Positions 7,452-16,561 of a DNA stretch of 41,528 nucleotides are shown here, in pieces. The DNA comes from Sphingobacteriales bacterium. GTDB taxonomy: Bacteria > Bacteroidota > Bacteroidia > UKL13-3. The position numbers and the translations under genes were made by a program. Position 1 is the first letter of the stretch. Each line of letters opens with the position of its first letter. Under the pieces are notes generated by a model, which saw only the letters and a program-made list of their open reading frames with translations, was not told where the DNA came from and searched no databases. The DNA lies in NCBI GenBank assembly GCA_021298155.1, contig JAJTEN010000019.1:1-41528 (forward strand). Direction: 5' to 3'.

Positions 7452-7949
7452 TTAGGCTAAATAAACTGAAAACTTATTAGATGTAAAACTAACTGTTACA
7501 TGGTCTTGCAAAGTGGTTTGAAGAGACAAGCCAATATAATCTGCAGCCACAGGAAAACTATGGTGATTTCTATCAACCAAAACAGCAACCTGAATACTTT
7601 TTATCTCAAACTGTAAAAATGGATGCATTGCATATATTAAGGTTTTACCCGTATTGAGCACGTCATCAAAAATTATTACTGATTTACCCTTGCAAGTTTT
7701 TTCAGATACTGCTGCAGTTGCAGCCGCATAAACAGGGGCATCTTTATGCAAAAGCACTTCAACTAAACTAATTTTTATTTTACTAATAGTTTGAAGTTCT
7801 GCTTGTACCAATTTGGCAATATCTAAACCTTGACCCACCACTGCTGCAAACAATAACTCCTTTTGATCAAAGTGCTTTTCATATATTTGATAAGCCATTC
7901 TTTTGATGATTTTTTGAACCTGACTGTGCGCTAATATCTGGGTTTTCAT
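7452..7949 (-). CDS. PyrR-like phosphoribosyltransferase
   Basis: A type I phosphoribosyltransferase of 165 residues from the ATG at 7949 (a GTG at 7973 would add eight residues rich in Cys that look spurious). The PRPP-binding loop reads VIIFDDVLNTGKTL (about 92-105), and the C-terminal LVDRNHHSFPVAADYIGLSLQTT matches PyrR, the uracil phosphoribosyltransferase/pyr-attenuation protein family. In Bacteroidota such PyrR homologues are often stand-alone, so this may be a pyrimidine-salvage enzyme rather than an RNA-binding regulator; no pyr genes are near. It is divergent from rpmE2 and converges on the HU terminator. Confidence 0.8.
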   Translation of the reverse strand: MKTQILAHSQVQKIIKRMAYQIYEKHFDQKELLFAAVVGQGLDIAKLVQAELQTISKIKISLVEVLLHKDAPVYAAATAAVSEKTCKGKSVIIFDDVLNTGKTLIYAMHPFLQFEIKSIQVAVLVDRNHHSFPVAADYIGLSLQTTLQDHVTVSFTSNKFSVYLA

Positions 7950-8079
7950 ATGACAAAAACATTTATTCCCCACGTTTATTGAGGATTTGATTTACATTTG
8001 GTTGCAATTTATGGCAATTTTCATCAAAGTGATTATATTTGAACAAATTTAGACAAGAAAAAAAAATTGTTTATAAATT

Positions 8080-8108
8080 TTGAAAATGAATAAAAGTTAC
8101 TATTTTTG
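8080..8108 (+). promoter_or_regulatory. Promoter of rpmE2
   Basis: TATTTTTG (8101-8108) is a perfect -7 element and a TTG at 8080-8082 lies 18 bases before it; the gene starts 24 bases downstream. Confidence 0.6.
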
Positions 8109-8131
8109 CACTCCTAAATTTTACGAATAAA

Positions 8132-8386
8132 ATGAAAGAAGGTATCCACCCAAAAAACTATAGAAAAGTGGTTTTCAAAGACATGTCTAATGATTACATG
8201 TTCGTTTGTCAAAGTACTGTTGACACAAAAGAAACCATACAGTATGAAGATGGTAACGAGTATCCCCTGTTTAAATTGGATATCTCATACAAATCTCATC
8301 CGTTTTTCACCGGCCAATCTATGTTTATAGATACTGCAGGTCGTATCGATAAGTTCAAAAAGCGTTATCAGAAAAAAGCTGATTAA
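8132..8386 (+). CDS. rpmE2: 50S ribosomal protein L31, type B
   Basis: The 84-residue product begins [17 protein letters not shown] and has [20 protein letters not shown] and [13 protein letters not shown], the L31 pattern. It carries an internal Cys (VCQS) but lacks the CxxC zinc motif of type A L31, so it is the zinc-independent type B, common as the only copy in this phylum. The gene is monocistronic between a clear promoter and a strong terminator. Confidence 0.95.
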   Translation: MKEGIHPKNYRKVVFKDMSNDYMFVCQSTVDTKETIQYEDGNEYPLFKLDISYKSHPFFTGQSMFIDTAGRIDKFKKRYQKKAD

Positions 8387-8394
8387 ATATTTGG

Positions 8395-8429
8395 AAAAGC
8401 CTTCACTTAGTTGTGAAGGCTTTTTTTTT
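8395..8429 (+). terminator. Terminator after rpmE2
   Basis: AAAGCCTTCAC (8396-8406) pairs with GTGAAGGCTTT (8413-8423) around a six-base loop, followed by further T residues. Confidence 0.88.
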
Positions 8430-8473
8430 AGCTCGTTTTGGCGTAATTTAGCAGCATAAATATACCTTGCTAT

Positions 8474-9673
8474 ATGATGCACTATTTGTTTTTTGACCCA
8501 TCAGCCATTCGCGTTAATTTACTTCCCTTTACCTTTACTCGGCCTGTTGCTAACCTCAGAATTGGGATTTTAACCATTGATGAAAAATGGCAGAAATTCC
8601 TGGGCAATGGAGAATATGGCTACCTTACACAAGACTATTTACAAACAAAATACACCTTAAACCAAGGGCATCTAAATGTATTTATTAATGGTAGTATTTG
8701 CCCTACAGATAAACTTACTGCTGAAATTAGAGACCTACAATTAGGCGAAGCACTCATTGCAAATCAACAACTCATTGCCGTTTGCCTGAGCTCCGCATCA
8801 GAATTTACGGAAGATATTTCAAAGTATGCTTGTAAAGAATCTACTGAAAAGAATTTCATCCAAATCACATATACCTACGATATTTTCTCCAAAAATGGTG
8901 AAGCCATTGAAACAGATTTTAAATTACTCACCTTAGGCAGGAAATCTCAAGAAATTCCGGATGGGAATCAATGGATTAATAAAGAAAATATTTTTATTGA
9001 GGAGGGCGCAAAAGTTACTTTCTCCATTTTAAATGCCTCAACTGGACCAATTTACATTGGAAAAAATGCCGAAATAATGGAAGGCTCAAAAATACGTGGC
9101 CCATTTGCGATTTGTGAGGAAGCCGGCTTAAAAATGGATTCAAAAATTTATGGACCAACCACTGTAGGCCCGCATTGCAAAGTGGGTGGAGAGGTAAATA
9201 ATGTTGTTTTCTATGCATACAGCAATAAGGGTCATGATGGATTTGTTGGGAATGCTGTTATTGGCGAATGGGTGAATATGGGTGCAGACACTAATAATTC
9301 TAATCTCAAAAACACCTATGATGAGGTAAAATTATGGAGTTACAGAACCAATAAATTTGAAAAAACAGGCTTAACATTTTGTGGATTAATGATGGCAGAC
9401 CATGCCAAATGTGGCATTAACACAATGTTTAATACAGGCACTGTTGTGGGTGTTGGGGCCAATATTTTTGGTGCGGGATTCCCAAGAAACTTCGTTCCAA
9501 GTTTTAGTTGGGGCGGCGCACATGGCTTTGAAACTTTTGTATTGAACAAATTTTATAAAACAGCTGAGGCAGTATGCAAACGAAGAAATATTGCCTTAAC
9601 TGAGGTAGATAAAGAAATTTTAAAACACGTATACGAACAAAGTAAAACATACCGTTTCTGGGAAAAGGAATAA
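8474..9673 (+). CDS. GlmU-like putative sugar nucleotidyltransferase with left-handed beta-helix
   Basis: A 399-residue GlmU-related protein of the Bacteroidota type. The N-terminal half (to about 170) begins YLFFDPSAIRVNLLPFTFTRPVANLRIGILTIDEKW, a degenerate nucleotidyltransferase-like domain without a clear GxGTRM loop. The C-terminal half has hexapeptide turns (GPIYIGKNAEIMEGSKIRGPFAICEEAGLKMDSKIYGPTTVGPHCKVGGEV) as in the acyltransferase part of GlmU/LpxA, with N/H-rich active-site-like positions further on. Substrate unknown; sugar-nucleotide or cell-wall precursor work is inferred from family. Met-Met at the start leaves 8474 or 8477 as the initiator. tpiA follows after 26 bases and may share the transcript. 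Confidence 0.8.
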   Translation: MMHYLFFDPSAIRVNLLPFTFTRPVANLRIGILTIDEKWQKFLGNGEYGYLTQDYLQTKYTLNQGHLNVFINGSICPTDKLTAEIRDLQLGEALIANQQLIAVCLSSASEFTEDISKYACKESTEKNFIQITYTYDIFSKNGEAIETDFKLLTLGRKSQEIPDGNQWINKENIFIEEGAKVTFSILNASTGPIYIGKNAEIMEGSKIRGPFAICEEAGLKMDSKIYGPTTVGPHCKVGGEVNNVVFYAYSNKGHDGFVGNAVIGEWVNMGADTNNSNLKNTYDEVKLWSYRTNKFEKTGLTFCGLMMADHAKCGINTMFNTGTVVGVGANIFGAGFPRNFVPSFSWGGAHGFETFVLNKFYKTAEAVCKRRNIALTEVDKEILKHVYEQSKTYRFWEKE

Positions 9674-9699
9674 CCAAACAGGAACAAAATAAAATAATT

Positions 9700-10464
9700 A
9701 TGAGAAAGAAAATTATCGCTGGAAATTGGAAAATGAACAAAAACATGGAGGAAGGCATGGGCCTTGTTTCTGAAATAAGCAATATGCTTAAAGATGAATA
9801 CCATGGCACCGCACATACACTTATTATTCCGCCATTTATTCATTTAAATTCAGTTAGCAAACTAATAGCAGATAATCCAAAATTAGGCTTAGGTGCCCAA
9901 AATTGTAGTAATCACAAACAGGGAGCATATACCGGAGAAATTAGCGCAGAAATGCTCAAAAGCAGTGGATGCTCATACGTGATAATCGGACATAGCGAAA
10001 GAAGAGAATATTTTAATGAACATAATGCCTGGTTAGCAAAAAAGGTTGATGCAGCGCTCTCTGCCATGCTTTCACCCATCTATTGTTGCGGCGAAACGCT
10101 CACAGAAAGGGAAGATAATAAACACTTTGAAGTATTGGAAAAACAAATTTCTGAAGGCTTATTTCACCTTGATGAAGCGCAAATCCAACAAGTTGTTATT
10201 GCATATGAACCGGTTTGGGCAATTGGCACAGGTAAAACAGCAAGTACTGCGCAAGCGCAAGAAATTCATGCTTTTATTCGTAAATTATTGAGCCAAAAAT
10301 ACAGCCCAGCAATATCACAAGAAATTACCATCCAATATGGGGGAAGTGTAAAGCCTGAAAACGCAGCAGAACTATTTGCCGCAGCAGATATTGATGGCGC
10401 CCTAGTTGGTGGTGCAGCCCTGCAAAGCAGAAGTTTTGTTGATATTGTAAAGGCTATGGCATAA
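9700..10464 (+). CDS. tpiA: Triosephosphate isomerase
   Basis: Interconverts dihydroxyacetone phosphate and glyceraldehyde 3-phosphate in glycolysis and gluconeogenesis (cytosol). The 254-residue TIM barrel shows the start KKIIAGNWKMNKN (catalytic Lys of NWKMN), VIIGHSERREYF with the catalytic His, YEPVWAIGTGKTAS with the catalytic Glu and the phosphate-gripping loop, then QYGGSVKPENA and DGALVGGAAL. The ATG at 9700 gives the normal N-terminus. The next enzyme of the pathway, gapA, is about 12 kb away in this window. Confidence 0.98.
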   Translation: MRKKIIAGNWKMNKNMEEGMGLVSEISNMLKDEYHGTAHTLIIPPFIHLNSVSKLIADNPKLGLGAQNCSNHKQGAYTGEISAEMLKSSGCSYVIIGHSERREYFNEHNAWLAKKVDAALSAMLSPIYCCGETLTEREDNKHFEVLEKQISEGLFHLDEAQIQQVVIAYEPVWAIGTGKTASTAQAQEIHAFIRKLLSQKYSPAISQEITIQYGGSVKPENAAELFAAADIDGALVGGAALQSRSFVDIVKAMA

Positions 10465-10525
10465 TCATTGAATGCTATTGTTCATAAGCTAATCCAAACC
10501 TTGTGAACAAAAATAAAACTACATC

Positions 10526-13500
10526 ATGAAGAGATTTTTTGCTATTCTATCGCTGCTTGTTTGCTCGGTATCTGCATTTGCGCAGAGACCAAATAGTTTT
10601 TCGTTCGACCCAAACGTATTTATTAATGAGTTAGAAAACTACCTCAACTCGGCTGCAAAAAAAGAGGTAAAAGACCTTGGTGAAGCATTTTCTGGCTATT
10701 ATAGAAGCGGAAAATTAACTGCAGCTCAGAAAATACAAATTATTAAGCAGAGTAACGACATGCTGAATGCTGGCTGCCAATTAAGTCCGGATTTTGAAGC
10801 CTATTTACAAACCATAAATGCGCTAATTGATAATGAAAAACTAAGTAAATTCGATGGTTGGCACAAAACACTTACAGCTGCTCTTAAGAAAAGTAAAGAT
10901 GATTTTCAGAAATTTTTATTGGTATCCAAAAATGTATTTTCTGAAAATAAAATTTTAGTATTGGGCGGATATACCTGGATGAGCAATACTTCCGACGCAG
11001 AACTCATTATTGAAAAAGAACCGCTATTCTATTTCAAAAAATTAGACCTTATTTGCTACACCCCAGGAGATACATTTGAATTGTATCAAACCAGCGGAAA
11101 ATTCTATCCGTCTAAAAACCTTTGGATAGGCAAAGGGGGTAAAATTGATTGGACCCGAGTAGGTCTAGATTCCAACAGGGTTTATGCCCAAATAAAAAAT
11201 TATAGTATCGACTTAAACAATGGGGAATTAATTGCAGATTCAAGTAATTTCTTCAACCTAGATATTTCTAGTAAACCCATGTTAGGGCGCGTAATAGATC
11301 GTCCAATGGGAAAATCCCAGGGCGAAAAAAGTATTTATCCGCAATTTGAAAGTTATTTTACCACCTTCACAGGTGCGAGTTATGGTAAGGCTAAATTCAA
11401 GGGTGGATATGGTATGCGCGGCGCCCTAGTTATTGGTAAAGGAAACGAAAAACAAAAAGCTGAATTGTGGTTTACATTCAAAAGCAAACCTTTTATGAAA
11501 ATTCAATCTCCTGAGTTTTTTGTAAGAGATAATAAAATTTCTGTGGAAAAAGCTGAGGTGACTATCTACCTAGACAAGGATTCTATTTACCATCCTCAAC
11601 TTGCTTTTAATTATTTAATCGACAAAGATAAATTGGTACTTTACAGAGACAATAATATGGGTATGTCTTCTGCTCCATTCATGGATAATTATCACAATGT
11701 AGAATTTTTCGTTGATCAAATTAGCTGGGATTTAAATAGCCCAAAAATAGAATTAGACAATCTCTCCGGAGACGTTCCAGCACTCTTCGAATCAATCAAC
11801 TACTTCAGAGATATAAATTATGAAAGATTAGGTTCAGTTTTATCTTACCACCCCCTACAAAGAATAAAAAAATATTGTGAAGACCGCAAAATAACAAGCT
11901 TCGATTTGGATTCATACAGAGCTACTTTTAAAAGTAACTTAAGTGAAATGAGAACTCAAATGATAGACCTTAATGATAAGGGATTTATCAACTTTGATGC
12001 GACCAACAATATCGTATTTGTTAAAAGAAAATTAATTGATTATGTGAATGCACATAATGGCAGAACCGATTATGATGCGATCTTATTTAAATCATTGATT
12101 AGTGGCTTGCCAAATGCCCATATTAGTTTAATTAATAATGATTTGGTGGTTCAAGGTGTGCCTAAATTTTTCTTTAGCGATTCGCAAAACGTTTACATTT
12201 TACCAAAGGAACAAGTTATAACCATGAAGAAAAATCGCAATATGGATTTTTCAGGCAAATTAAGGGCTGGTATGGCCGATTTTTATGGAAGTAACTTTGC
12301 CTTCGATTACAATAATTTTAAAATTAGGTTAAATAATGTAGACTCGCTAAAGTTCTTGTATCCAGACGATTCTGTTGGCATGATGCGCCATGTTAAAAGC
12401 GTTATTCAAAACATTTATGGAACATTGGAAATCGATCATCCGTACAATAAATCTGGGCGGAGGAAATACCCTAAATACCCTGTTTTTACCTCTGAAGTGG
12501 GTTCACAAGTGTATTATGATTACCCCACTACCATGAATGGAACCTACGACAGAAGTAAGTTTTATTTTAATGTCGACCCATTTACATTGGATAGTTTGGC
12601 AGATTTAAACCTCTATACACTGGCTCTTGGTGGCACATTTTACTCGGGCGGAATTTTACCTGAAATGAAACAGGAAATTTATTTGCAACCAGATAAATCC
12701 TTGGGATTCTACATTCCAAACGATGAAATTACCAAATACCCATTATATGAAGGTAAAGGCTCTGCTACAATGGATTTACGACTAAGTAATGATGGACTCA
12801 TTGGAGATGGAACTTTGTCTTATTTGGCTTCCAGAACTTCATCGCATAGGTTTGAGTTTATGCTCGACTCCATGAATTCGAATAGTTATATGTTTGAAAA
12901 CGATAGAAATTCGTTATTCCCAACCATTATTAAATCAGAGAATGTTTTCAACCATTGGCTACCCTACCAAGACACCATGTTTATCACCAATAAAGGGGAA
13001 CCCATGAAAATCGCCTACGATGGAGCCAAATTATATGGAACCATTATCTTAACGCCAAAAGCCATGAAGGCAAAAGGCAATATGGATATTGAAGGAGGTA
13101 AATTAGAAGCTTCCATGTTCGAATTAAAACCTACGGAAGTTCTTTCTGATGATGCTATTTTTAAGCAAATGAACCCAAAAGACACTTCGCAAGTTGCTTT
13201 TACCACTACCAAAGTAAAAGCGTATGTTAACCTAGAACAAAAATTTGCAGAATTCACCTATAAAAATTTCCCTGGAATTAATAACACATTCATTCTAAAC
13301 AATTATGTGGGTTCTTTTGAAAAGTTAAGATGGGAAATGATTGAGAAAACACTAGAATTTAATGGCCCAGTTAATGCTAAAAACTTCAAAGCAGCTAGTT
13401 ACCTTCTAAGCAACAAACGAACCCAAGACAGCTTGCAATATGGCGCAGGTTCTGCTAAATTAACGCTGGGAGATTATGTGATGACTGTTAGAAAAGTGCC

Positions 13501-14911
13501 TTTTATAACGGTTGCAGATAGTAGGATATATCCAGATAGTGGAAAATTGATTTTGCGAGAAAATGCCGAAATGGATCTGCTTTTAAATGCAAAGATCAAA
13601 GCAGATACGGTTAATCAATATCATGAAATAGACAAGGTAAGCGTGAAAATAAATGGCCGAACCGATATTGTTGGGGCGGGGAATTACACCTATTTAGATA
13701 AAAATAAAAAACCACAAACTTTCTATTTTGATAAGGTATATGTAGCTGATAAAAAGTTTATTGAAGGAAAAACCTTGATTCCTGATTCCATAAATTTTAT
13801 GGTTGGCCCAAAAATTGGATTCAGAGGAAACGCAATTCTACATTCTTATGATAAAAATTTAGAGTACAATGGGTTTTTTAAAGCCATGCACAAACAGTTT
13901 TTGCCGAAAACAGATTGGTTTAAATCTGCCGCAACCATTAACCCAGATTCTATATACATTGAAGCCACCTCGCCAATTACCAACTTAAATAGGCAAACAT
14001 TAACCAATGGCTTTTTTGTTAGCAATGATTCATCTCATGTTTACCCTGCATTATTTGCGAGAAAGAGAAATCCAACAGACCAAGAATTGCTAAAATGTGA
14101 GGGCACCTTAACCTATAATGAGAAATTTGACGAATTACGATTTGGCCCATATGCGAAAATTTTTGGTTCAGGCAAAAGAGGTAATTTTATGGCGCTAAGT
14201 GAAAATAAAAAAATCATTTATGGCGAAGGGAAATTTAATTTTGGCTATGCCACTTCTGGATTCTCATTAAATAGCGCAGGATATTGTACCTATAATTTAG
14301 CAGATACCACTTTTGGCATGCGTTTAAGTATAGTATTAACCGCCTTAATACCAGATATAGCTCAAAAATTAATGGTAGATTCATTAACCGAACAAACCAA
14401 TAGTGCCTCTGCCGATTATTTTGACAAAAGGGTTATAAAAATTAGTTTACCAGAACTGGTTGAAGAGAAAACCTTCAAACGTTTTGGAGACAATATGGAA
14501 GATGAATTAAGCGGCAAATACATGGAAGAATTACAACAATCTTTCTTCTTTACCGATGTAACTTTGGTTTGGAATCAAAGCAAACGCGCTTTTACCAGCC
14601 AAGGAGATCTTGGACTACGCAGCATGAACAAATCACTCATTGAAAGAAAAATAAATGGGAAAATAGAGATTACGAAAAGGCGCGGTGGAGATGATTTTGT
14701 GATGTACCTGCAACATGCCAATGGCTCATGGTATTACTTTAAATATCAAAAAGGAATCATGGCCGCCATTAGTTCAGACTTATTGTTTAATAACGCTATC
14801 AAAGAGGGTCAAGAGAAAATATCAAAAATCAAGGAAGATTATCGCCTAAGAATTGCAAGTATCTCAGATAGAAATAAATTTGTAAGAGCACAAAAACAGA
14901 CAATCGAATAA
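10526..14911 (+). CDS. Very large exported protein of unknown function (1461 residues)
   Basis: The product begins with a clean Sec signal peptide (MKRFFAILSLLVCSVSAFAQ). Residues about 25-190 look mainly helical (LENYLNSAAKKEVKDLGEAF; KIQIIKQSNDMLNAG), after which the chain is dominated by alternating beta-strand pattern with many short strands and Asp/Asn turns to about 1380, ending in a Lys/Glu/Arg-rich helix. There is no transmembrane barrel signature, no T9SS sorting domain, no lipobox and no enzymatic motif that I can recognise. It is probably periplasmic or outer-membrane-associated. Two bases separate its stop from the plsY start, so it is probably co-transcribed with a membrane-lipid gene. 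I have the impression of a conserved Bacteroidota hypothetical family but cannot confirm it. Confidence 0.85.
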   Translation: MKRFFAILSLLVCSVSAFAQRPNSFSFDPNVFINELENYLNSAAKKEVKDLGEAFSGYYRSGKLTAAQKIQIIKQSNDMLNAGCQLSPDFEAYLQTINALIDNEKLSKFDGWHKTLTAALKKSKDDFQKFLLVSKNVFSENKILVLGGYTWMSNTSDAELIIEKEPLFYFKKLDLICYTPGDTFELYQTSGKFYPSKNLWIGKGGKIDWTRVGLDSNRVYAQIKNYSIDLNNGELIADSSNFFNLDISSKPMLGRVIDRPMGKSQGEKSIYPQFESYFTTFTGASYGKAKFKGGYGMRGALVIGKGNEKQKAELWFTFKSKPFMKIQSPEFFVRDNKISVEKAEVTIYLDKDSIYHPQLAFNYLIDKDKLVLYRDNNMGMSSAPFMDNYHNVEFFVDQISWDLNSPKIELDNLSGDVPALFESINYFRDINYERLGSVLSYHPLQRIKKYCEDRKITSFDLDSYRATFKSNLSEMRTQMIDLNDKGFINFDATNNIVFVKRKLIDYVNAHNGRTDYDAILFKSLISGLPNAHISLINNDLVVQGVPKFFFSDSQNVYILPKEQVITMKKNRNMDFSGKLRAGMADFYGSNFAFDYNNFKIRLNNVDSLKFLYPDDSVGMMRHVKSVIQNIYGTLEIDHPYNKSGRRKYPKYPVFTSEVGSQVYYDYPTTMNGTYDRSKFYFNVDPFTLDSLADLNLYTLALGGTFYSGGILPEMKQEIYLQPDKSLGFYIPNDEITKYPLYEGKGSATMDLRLSNDGLIGDGTLSYLASRTSSHRFEFMLDSMNSNSYMFENDRNSLFPTIIKSENVFNHWLPYQDTMFITNKGEPMKIAYDGAKLYGTIILTPKAMKAKGNMDIEGGKLEASMFELKPTEVLSDDAIFKQMNPKDTSQVAFTTTKVKAYVNLEQKFAEFTYKNFPGINNTFILNNYVGSFEKLRWEMIEKTLEFNGPVNAKNFKAASYLLSNKRTQDSLQYGAGSAKLTLGDYVMTVRKVPFITVADSRIYPDSGKLILRENAEMDLLLNAKIKADTVNQYHEIDKVSVKINGRTDIVGAGNYTYLDKNKKPQTFYFDKVYVADKKFIEGKTLIPDSINFMVGPKIGFRGNAILHSYDKNLEYNGFFKAMHKQFLPKTDWFKSAATINPDSIYIEATSPITNLNRQTLTNGFFVSNDSSHVYPALFARKRNPTDQELLKCEGTLTYNEKFDELRFGPYAKIFGSGKRGNFMALSENKKIIYGEGKFNFGYATSGFSLNSAGYCTYNLADTTFGMRLSIVLTALIPDIAQKLMVDSLTEQTNSASADYFDKRVIKISLPELVEEKTFKRFGDNMEDELSGKYMEELQQSFFFTDVTLVWNQSKRAFTSQGDLGLRSMNKSLIERKINGKIEITKRRGGDDFVMYLQHANGSWYYFKYQKGIMAAISSDLLFNNAIKEGQEKISKIKEDYRLRIASISDRNKFVRAQKQTIE

Positions 14912-14913
14912 CT

Positions 14914-15561
14914 ATGGAAATCACACAACTCACACCATTTATTATTGCAGCATATTTGCTTGGATCCATCCCATCGGCTGTTTGGATTGGAAGGGCATTT
15001 TTTAATATAGATGTTAGGCAACACGGCAGCGGTAATGCCGGAGCAACAAACACCCTGCGCGTGTTGGGCAAGCCTGCAGGTATAGCTGTTTTACTCATTG
15101 ATTTGCTCAAAGGCTTGGCGGCAGTTAGTTTACTTCATTTTGTAGACAACCTAATGCCGGGTTCACAAGAATTTAGAAAGTATCAACTATTTTTAGGCTT
15201 ATCAGCGGTAATTGGCCATGTTTACCCTGTTTTTGCCAGATTCAAAGGAGGTAAAGGAATTGCCACTTTATTGGGAATGGTGATTGGCATAAGTTGGCCT
15301 ATTGCCTTATTGTGTGCACTGGTTTTTATTAGCACAGTTTGGTTAAGCAGATACGTTTCATTGGGTTCTATGATGGGTGCTGCATTTAGTCCCATTTTTG
15401 TCCGTTTTATTTATGGAGCAGATGAAACATTTTTCTTGTATTTTTGCCTCGCTATTGCTGGTATGGTTGTGTATACACACCGAGCCAATATTCAAAGATT
15501 AAGAGCAGGTACAGAAAGCAAATTTTCTTTTAATAAAAAACCCGAAGTGAATACGCATTAG
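14914..15561 (+). CDS. plsY: Glycerol-3-phosphate acyltransferase PlsY
   Basis: Transfers an acyl group from acyl phosphate to glycerol 3-phosphate, the first step of phospholipid synthesis, in the inner membrane. The 215-residue protein has the five-helix layout and the three family motifs: GSIPSAVWIG followed by GSGNAGATNTLR (38-49), then HVYPVFARFKGGKGIAT and VYTHRANIQRLRAGTE near the C-terminus. Its substrate is supplied by GpsA, whose gene is 1 kb downstream on the other strand. The start lies two bases after the stop of the large exported protein. Confidence 0.95.
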   Translation: MEITQLTPFIIAAYLLGSIPSAVWIGRAFFNIDVRQHGSGNAGATNTLRVLGKPAGIAVLLIDLLKGLAAVSLLHFVDNLMPGSQEFRKYQLFLGLSAVIGHVYPVFARFKGGKGIATLLGMVIGISWPIALLCALVFISTVWLSRYVSLGSMMGAAFSPIFVRFIYGADETFFLYFCLAIAGMVVYTHRANIQRLRAGTESKFSFNKKPEVNTH

Positions 15562-15570
15562 TTATAAAAT

Positions 15571-15849
15571 ATGTTAAAGGAAGTAACAAAAGTAGAAGAA
15601 GAAGTAGACGTATTAGATGAACAAAGTGAATCTTTTCAAGTGCTGTTATACAATGATGATGTAAACACATTTGACTGGGTAATTGAATGTTTAATGCGCA
15701 TTTGTGAGCACGATTCTATTCAGGCAGAACAATGTGCCATGCTGGTGCACTATAAAGGCAAAGCAGTGGTAAAAAAAGGTTCATTAGATGAAATGAAACT
15801 TATCTGCCAAGCCCTTTGCGATTGTGATCTTTCGGCAGTAGTTGAGTAA
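15571..15849 (+). CDS. clpS: ClpS-family adaptor of the ClpAP/ClpCP protease
   Basis: A 92-residue cytosolic adaptor that delivers N-degron substrates to a Clp ATPase. The core motif [18 protein letters not shown] matches the ClpS LxNDDxTxxxFVxxxL, and the second half [15 protein letters not shown] matches VHxxGxAxxxxG; the charged N-terminal extension ([12 protein letters not shown]) is typical. The hydrophobic pocket that reads the N-terminal residue cannot be judged in detail. It lies nine bases after plsY and just before scoA, so it seems part of a run of co-directional genes. Confidence 0.88.
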   Translation: MLKEVTKVEEEVDVLDEQSESFQVLLYNDDVNTFDWVIECLMRICEHDSIQAEQCAMLVHYKGKAVVKKGSLDEMKLICQALCDCDLSAVVE

Positions 15850-15859
15850 ATTTAAGCAG

Positions 15860-16561
15860 ATGTTAGAAAAAGTAGTAAAAAATGCAACAGAGGCCATTTA
15901 CGATATCGGAGATGGGGCAGTTATCATGTTAGGTGGATTTGGTTTGTGCGGAATTCCAGAAAATTGTATTGCAGCCCTGGTTCAGAAGGGAAGCAAAAAC
16001 CTTACATGCATCTCTAATAATGCTGGGGTAGATGATTTTGGAATTGGCTTAATGCTAAAAACCAAACAGGTTAAAAAAATGATCTCGTCTTATGTTGGCG
16101 AAAATGCAGAGTTTGAGCGACAATTATTAAGTGGTGAATTGGAAGTAGAACTTATTCCGCAAGGAACATTAGCCACGCGCTGTCTAGCTACTGGATATGG
16201 AATGCCAGCTATATACACACCCGCTGGGGTTGGAACCGAGGTGGCTATAGGTAAAGAAACACGCGAATTTAATGGTAAAACCTACCTGCTTGAACATGCT
16301 TTTCAAAGTGATTTTGCTATTGTAAAAGCCTGGAAAGGTGATACCCATGGTAACTTAATTTTTAGAGCTACCTCTAGAAACTTTAATCCTTTAATGGCCA
16401 TGGCGGGCAAAATTACAATTGCTGAAGTAGAAGAATTAGTTCCTGCTGGTGAGTTAGACCCAGATTGCATACATACACCTGGCATTTACGTTAACCGTAT
16501 TTTTAAAGGTAGCAACTATGAAAAACGCATAGAGCAAATTACCACAAGCAAAAGGGGTTAA
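15860..16561 (+). CDS. scoA: Succinyl-CoA:3-ketoacid CoA-transferase, subunit A
   Basis: Alpha subunit of the enzyme that moves CoA from succinyl-CoA to acetoacetate, in ketone-body use or related short-chain CoA transfer. Family motifs are present: [61 protein letters not shown] and [10 protein letters not shown]. The ATG at 15860 gives the family N-terminus [13 protein letters not shown]; a TTG at 15842 would overlap clpS. The catalytic Glu belongs to subunit B, and no scoB follows: gpsA faces it instead, with stop codons overlapping (TTAA at 16558-16561). The partner must be encoded elsewhere. Confidence 0.92.
   Translation: MLEKVVKNATEAIYDIGDGAVIMLGGFGLCGIPENCIAALVQKGSKNLTCISNNAGVDDFGIGLMLKTKQVKKMISSYVGENAEFERQLLSGELEVELIPQGTLATRCLATGYGMPAIYTPAGVGTEVAIGKETREFNGKTYLLEHAFQSDFAIVKAWKGDTHGNLIFRATSRNFNPLMAMAGKITIAEVEELVPAGELDPDCIHTPGIYVNRIFKGSNYEKRIEQITTSKRG

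Noticed and set aside
7950..7973. GTG at 7973 as the start of the PyrR-like gene
   Set aside because: The added MGNKCFCH is not family-like, while the ATG at 7949 fits the usual beginning.
15842..15859. TTG at 15842 as the scoA start
   Set aside because: It overlaps clpS and adds residues not seen in the family; the ATG at 15860 gives the normal N-terminus.
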